Shown piece by piece: positions 59,401 through 64,000 of a stretch of 64,000 bases of DNA. A model generated the notes under the pieces. That model was not told where the DNA came from. It was given only the letters and a program-made list of their open reading frames with translations, and did not search any database. The stretch comes from Lanius collurio. Lineage: Eukaryota > Chordata > Aves > Passeriformes > Laniidae. Within the stretch, counting starts at the first letter, position 1, and each line of letters starts with the position of its first letter. The position numbers were made by a program, and so were the translations under genes. The DNA lies in the NCBI GenBank assembly GCA_020086605.1, contig JACBWW010000012.1:14073855-14137854 (forward strand). The letters are read 5' to 3'.

Positions 59401-61028
59401 GGAACCTTGGCAATGCTGAACAATCAGATAAAGCACTTTTTATTTGCAATCCAGTTGAAGCAGGCCTCTAAACAGACCAGTGCACAGGTGTGTTCTGTTC
59501 CTCCAAAATATCAACTCTTATTTGATAGAAAGGGATAAAACAGGAACACAAAAAATACAGAATGCTGTTAATGTCACCCCCAAAAAAGTATGGTTTTGTC
59601 AAAAAGTGTAAAATTCCTTGTTTCATGATTAAGAAGTTGTATTAAGCAGTTTCAGTGTGTGGTTTACTAATGGTCTTTTATTTCCTCACAAAAAAAAAAA
59701 AAAATGCTATTTGTATATCTTATCATCATGTCAAGTGGCTGGCATCATGTTCTGATGACCTGCAGTTCATGTTTGCAAAACTCTACCACATTTCTTCTGC
59801 CATCTTAAATAAAAAAATCACCAGCATCTAAAACATTTACACTGAAAGGCTTCACCAAATTGCATATCTTTTCCCTAATCAGAATTTACTTGTTTTCCTA
59901 ATCAGAGCTTAGAGAGCACGGAGGCTCCGCAAAGCCTGAGCCAAGACACATATTCCAAGAAGCCCATGGAGCCTGTACTGTGATACACACTGTGAGCGGA
60001 GGCACAGTAATGCACAAGAACAGTTCCTTTGGGGAACTCATGTTTCCTGTACTTCTGGGAGAAACTCTCCCATCCTCCTCCTCCTCCCTCCCCAGCTGCT
60101 TCAATCCCTTGCTGGAAGGTAATACCACAAAATCCAGCCTTTGTTATCCAGTAGAAGAGTAGCAGTAAACAATTCAAGGACAATAGCTACCAGACATGTG
60201 GAAAACACTTCATTTTTTACTAAACCGCCACATGCAAATCCTTTGCTGATTAGAGTTCCTGAAAGTTGAAAATAACTATAAACCTCCTCGCATATTGTTG
60301 AAACACCATAGTTTTTGTGGGATGGAAGATCTTTTTAGAAGCTCTTAGATTATCCAGAAACATTTGGGTTAGGTGGGTGTTTGGTTTTTTTGTTTGTTTG
60401 TTTTTTTTAATATGACTCTTCAGACTGGAGTACTAAAAATTATAGGTTAAGGAACAGCTCAACATTGTCAGGTAGCAGGTCAGTTATGACTTCAAACTTT
60501 ACATTTCCAGTGATTTTTATGGCTTTTAAAAGTCTTTTCCATTGTTCATTCTCTTGGTTATTTGGCAGACCCCAGCCAAACCCCCATTTCCAGCTCTGAG
60601 AGGGCTGTGTTATCTCCTAGACTCGCTCCCTGCCCGCGGCACTTTGCGGTGGTTCCTCTCCCAAGCGATGGCAGCCACTGGGGACTGCCACCTGCAGCAC
60701 CAGCACTGCTCCTGCCAGCGTTTGCTGCCCGCGGAGCCAGGGGTCTGGAGGGACGGTGGCGGCAAGCGCACGGAGCCCCCAAACCGTGCTCGCCCATGGG
60801 GCTGTGGCACAGAGAACGGTGGCTCAGCTTGACTTCTCGGCTGTTCTGGAAGCAGACGGGATCCCGAGAGTATAATAGTCCAGGAGCTCAGGAGATGGTT
60901 TTCAGAGGGGACCCGCTTTGACCCTGTTTCCCTGGCGCTCGGGACGCCCCGCACCACCAGCGCCGGGGGGAGCGGCGGGAGGGCTGGGCGGTCTCCGGGG
61001 CGGGCGGCCCCGCTGCGGCCCCGCCTCC

Positions 61029-61317
61029 CCTCCCGGGGCCGGGAGCCGAGCACCCTCCTCCTCCCCCGCGCCCAGGCGGGGGCTGCCCGCGGCGCCGGGG
61101 CCACACAAAGCGGCGAGCGGCGGTGCCTTCCCGCCGGCCGTGCGGCCGCAGCCCCGGCGCGCCGGCCATGGNNNCCTCCCGGGGCCGGGAGCCGAGCACC
61201 CTCCTCCTCCCCCGCGCCCAGGCGGGGGCTGCCCGCGGCGCCGGGGCCACACAAAGCGGCGAGCGGCGGTGCCTTCCCGCCGGCCGTGCGGCCGCAGCCC
61301 CGGCGCGCCGGCCATGG
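61029..61317. repeat. Exact 143-bp direct repeat flanking a 3-N gap (probable assembly artefact)
   Basis: Copy 1 is 61029-61171 and copy 2 is 61175-61317; 61172-61174 are NNN. The copies read identical base for base, and both end in GCCGGCCATGG, so the CMTM8 start codon appears twice (61168 and 61314). Only the second leads into the CMTM8 frame. Two contig ends that overlapped but were joined with a gap would give exactly this pattern in a GC-rich region. Confidence 0.9.
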
Positions 61318-61481
61318 AGCCGCCCGTGCCGCCTCAGGAGCAGCCGCCGCGCCCGCGCTCGCACACCGTCACCACCACCAGCAGCTCCTTCACCGCCAAC
61401 CTGTCGGCCAGCTCCAGCACGCTCGCCTACGACAGGGAGTTCCTGCGCACCGTGCCCGGGCTCCTCATGGTGACCGAGATC
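61314..61481 (+). CDS. CMTM8: CMTM8 coding exon 1 (5' part of gene; rest outside window)
   Basis: CKLF-like MARVEL transmembrane protein 8, a four-helix membrane protein that in mammals promotes EGFR internalisation. Only exon 1 is present: 56 codons in phase 0, then the donor GTGAGTG. The N-terminal tail is longer and Pro-rich (MEPPVPPQEQPPRPR) compared with human MEEPQRAR. It then matches the family: SHTVTTT, a Ser-rich stretch, and AYDREFLRTVPGLLMVTEI, which leads into MARVEL helix 1. Human CMTM8 has a very long first intron, so exon 2 is not expected in the 2.5 kb that remain. The ATG lies at the end of a 143-bp segment that is duplicated across a 3-N gap, so the region before it is doubtful. 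The ATG itself and everything after it are not affected. Confidence 0.93.
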
Positions 61482-64000
61482 GTGAGTGACTCGGGGCGGG
61501 GGGCGCGGGGGGGCGGGGGTGCCTCGGCCGGGCACACTCCGGGTGAGGGATTGGGGTGTTCCCCCTCGGTGCATCACCCGGTGCGGCTGCGGAGGGTCCT
61601 TCCCCGCAGGTGAAGCGCGGGGAAGGGACGAGCCCAGGGACGCAAGGGCGGGTCTACGGCTTGGGCACAAACCTTCCGCCTGGAAACTATCGACAACTGG
61701 AAAAGTAGCGTAGGACACACGCGGTCTGTTCATCCTCCCCTAGTATGTGCGGTATCATCACATCCCGTAGCGGAAAGGCGAGTTTTGGCAGACCGGGAAC
61801 TGAGTTTTGGAGACTTTTCTGTAACCACATTGGTTGTGTATGCTTGCACCTTTATAGCTCGCGAATAGCCATGATGTGAGAGTTAATTAAACAACTTACC
61901 TTTGTTTCCTAGGTCAGTAAACCTTTCCTTATACTCTTAGTGCTTAGATACACTTGTGCAGAGTGGGAGGTGAACTGACACCGTTTGGGTTTGGTAGTGA
62001 TTTTGGTTTTTACGGATAGTCCCTAAAGTGTAAACGAACGCACAGAAGAGGGCCAGGCAGTGCTGAATTCGGTCACTTGCCTTAGTGGTAGGTGGTGAAC
62101 AGCACAACGCTGGGATCCCTCTGCAGGCCTGCGTGCCCTCCGTGTGTTGGGCAACAGACACTCAGCATATCCTCTTAAAAATGTGTTTAATTCCACTCAT
62201 CTACACTACTAATAATTAAGGCTCTAAAAGAGCTGGCTGCCCCAACTAACTTTGAGTTTCCTGTGTGAAGTTTTTGTTGTGCTGAAGCTTCAAGGATTAA
62301 TTTATCTGACCACATTCGTTTTCAAGGCTTGAAAACATTGTGCTTCACTGGAGCAGTGGAATGGCTGTTGGTTTTGCTGACTTCAAAGTTAAAATAACCA
62401 AGCGAAGTTTCAGGCTGATGTGTGATGTAGGACCTCTGGCAGGAACAGATAGGATGCACATTGAGATGCCAGATTGCTGTGCAGGCAAGTAGTGATGAGG
62501 CTGTGAAGTCAGGGCCTGCTACCAGCTGGTACCTTGTGTGCCACTGTCCTTGGAATTCTGTCGATCTTTAGTAGATAAGTGATTGTAGGCTCGTTTTAGC
62601 TGTTCAATACAGGAGATGCTTCAATGTCAAACCTGTGGTAGATCTGTGAATAAACAAGTTTTTGAAAGAATAGCTGCTTTCTTTTCCACTCTTCTTCAGT
62701 TAGTAATTACAACAGAGTTATGCACTGTTCTTGTACTTTATCTGAAGAGTGATCCCACTGTGGATTGTTACAAAGGTGCCCAAGGCTTTTCCCAGCCCTG
62801 CTGGAATGCCATATTCATCCTGGCTGTGAATACGGGATCAGTGCACTCACTCACGTTGAGCTATATGGCCACAGGGCACGGACAGGCTCTTGCTTACTTT
62901 GTTGGAAGTGTATTTTTAGTTTGTGTTGACAGGTGGTGTTGTGCAGTTTACCTTTCTAAGCAGTGGTGATGCTTTTTAGGGGGGATTTTGTTTCCTCTCA
63001 GCCATTCCTAACTCCTGGAGTAATTATAAAATGTGAAGATGAGCAGTTCCTGGCCAACTCCAAGGAGCTGACAGAAGTCTCTAATGTAGATCAACTTTTA
63101 CTGGTCTGTGATGGTGTATTTGGGAGAACAGAGGACAGTGCTGATATGAAGCTGAAAGCAGTAGGGCAGGTTCTACAGAAGCAGAGTATTGATAGATAGT
63201 GCCTTAAAGGAAATACTTCTAGTTCTTAACTACACTTATTTTAAAGCAGCTAGAGTAGCTGTTCTGTGAAATTGAAGAAAAAACATTTCAGTGAAGACCT
63301 TGATATTGATTTAGCTGAAAGAACCCCAGTTACTGAAATCAAATAGCGAGTTTGTGTGTGTATATATATATATATATATTTGGCATTGGGTTTTGGTCAA
63401 ACATTTTCCACCAGTTCAGTATGTTCTTTTTTTTTTCTGGGAAAAAATGTGCTTTAACAGAGCATGACTAGAGATCCCAAGATCTCTATTTCAAAATTTG
63501 CTGTGCATATTCAGCAGTATTGGAGTTGTGTACCCTAAACCAGCCTGTTCTGATTGTTGTGCCTTGCCTGCACAAATAGACCCTTCAGGATATTTCTGAT
63601 CCTCAGTACTGATCCCCCAGCTTATAGAATGATCCTTCTGCTAAGGATTTACAAACTTGTAAATAAGACCAGCCTGCAATTCAGTATCAGGAGCTTGCAG
63701 CCTGGTAGATCTTTTCCAGTCTGAGCACTGAGCTTTGAAGCAGAGCTGCTGTGGTAGGAGCATCCGTTTGCTTCTGGTGTCCCTTCTCTGGGACACCTGT
63801 GACATGGACAGGGAAGAAGCGTGTTTTTAGTAATATCTGCTCTCAGTGCAGCTACTCATTTGCCAGATCCCATGTCCATGTTAAAGCTGAGCTAGGGGTG
63901 TTAAACAATGGTGCTAAATGCTCTGTTTGCACTGTGGGGCTGCATAAATATTTGATTATTGCTGCTGTCAGTCAGCAATGTGCATGCAGCAAGAGGGGTC
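61482..64000 (+). other. CMTM8: Start of CMTM8 intron 1
   Basis: Begins with GTGAGTG and leaves the CpG island near 61620. It contains a (TG/TA)n tract at about 63349-63379. The open frame at 62616-62969 shows no CMTM similarity and is not called. No MARVEL-encoding exon 2 is seen. Confidence 0.8.
63349..63379. repeat. (TG)n(TA)n microsatellite
   Basis: A short GTGTGTG stretch passing into about 10 TA units inside CMTM8 intron 1. Confidence 0.9.

Larger units (their letters stand above)
45631..60599. other. GPD1L-CMTM8 intergenic region
   Basis: About 15 kb of AT-rich DNA. It has one antisense CR1 (52738-52970), a 40-bp tandem duplication (50729-50808), a (TA)n tract (53373-53404), a dispersed 60-bp repeat pair (58279-58338 and 59833-59893) and a poly(A) tract (about 59691-59704). 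Open frames such as 52069-52497 have no recognisable domain. No RNA gene or promoter island seen. Confidence 0.6.
60600..61620 (+). promoter_or_regulatory. CMTM8: CMTM8 CpG-island promoter
   Basis: GC content rises from about 60600, and the sequence is strongly CpG-rich at 60940-61620, covering 5' UTR, exon 1 and the start of intron 1. Long open frames on both strands here are compositional. A TATA-like TATAATAG lies near 60870. The true island is probably about 146 bp shorter because of the assembly duplication. Confidence 0.8.

Noticed and set aside
60610..61733. Long frames (up to 281 codons) across the CMTM8 island
   Set aside because: They read through the N gap and the duplicated segment, are Gly/Arg/Pro-rich and occur on both strands, so they are artefacts of composition and of the assembly duplication.
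62616..62969. 117-codon frame in CMTM8 intron 1, partly hydrophobic
   Set aside because: Considered as CMTM8 exon 2, but it lacks the MARVEL helix 1 continuation expected after VTEI and has no suitable acceptor in the right phase.
1..64000. CRISPR arrays, operons, prophage or bacterial-type systems
   Set aside because: The window is vertebrate nuclear DNA with spliced genes. No spaced short repeats, Shine-Dalgarno-led gene clusters or phage genes are present.

Overview
The window is vertebrate nuclear DNA, almost certainly from a bird. It is AT-rich, with spliced genes whose exons are flanked by GT/AG sites, and two CpG islands mark promoters. The dispersed repeats are avian in type: CR1 LINE 3' ends, which carry the typical tail and short remnants of the CR1 ORF2 C-terminus, and two ERVL-like LTRs of types common in bird genomes. 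Species cannot be read from the sequence.

There are two protein-coding genes, both on the + strand. The first is complete: GPD1L (glycerol-3-phosphate dehydrogenase 1-like), with eight coding exons between 18787 and 42763. The reading frame is intact across all seven junctions and gives 353 codons. A 3' UTR of about 2.86 kb ends near a canonical poly(A) signal at 45604. The second is the 5' end of CMTM8: coding exon 1 is at 61314-61481 and the rest of the window is the start of intron 1. The order GPD1L then CMTM8 on the same strand matches the conserved vertebrate neighbourhood (human 3p22).

Layout. 1-17240: AT-rich intergenic DNA with two CR1 fragments and no recognisable gene. 17241-18544: a pair of CR1 copies in inverted orientation, the second ending about 240 bp before the GPD1L start codon. 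18560-19170: the GPD1L CpG island, with a ZNF143-like element and coding exon 1. 18840-42666: GPD1L introns and exons; intron 2 has a CR1 ending 80 bp before exon 3, and intron 5 has two antisense LTRs, one ending about 126 bp before exon 6. 42764-45630: 3' UTR. 45630-60600: intergenic, with one antisense CR1, a (TA)n tract, a 40-bp tandem duplication and a 60-bp dispersed repeat pair. 60600-61620: CMTM8 CpG island, which contains a 3-N gap flanked by an exact 143-bp direct repeat, most likely an assembly error at the CMTM8 start codon.

GPD1L interconverts dihydroxyacetone phosphate and glycerol-3-phosphate with NAD(H). CMTM8 is a MARVEL-domain membrane protein. The two share a neighbourhood, not a pathway. 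I found no undescribed biological system. The points most worth checking are the duplicated CMTM8 start region, the retroelements packed against the GPD1L promoter and two of its splice acceptors, and the ZNF143-like promoter element.
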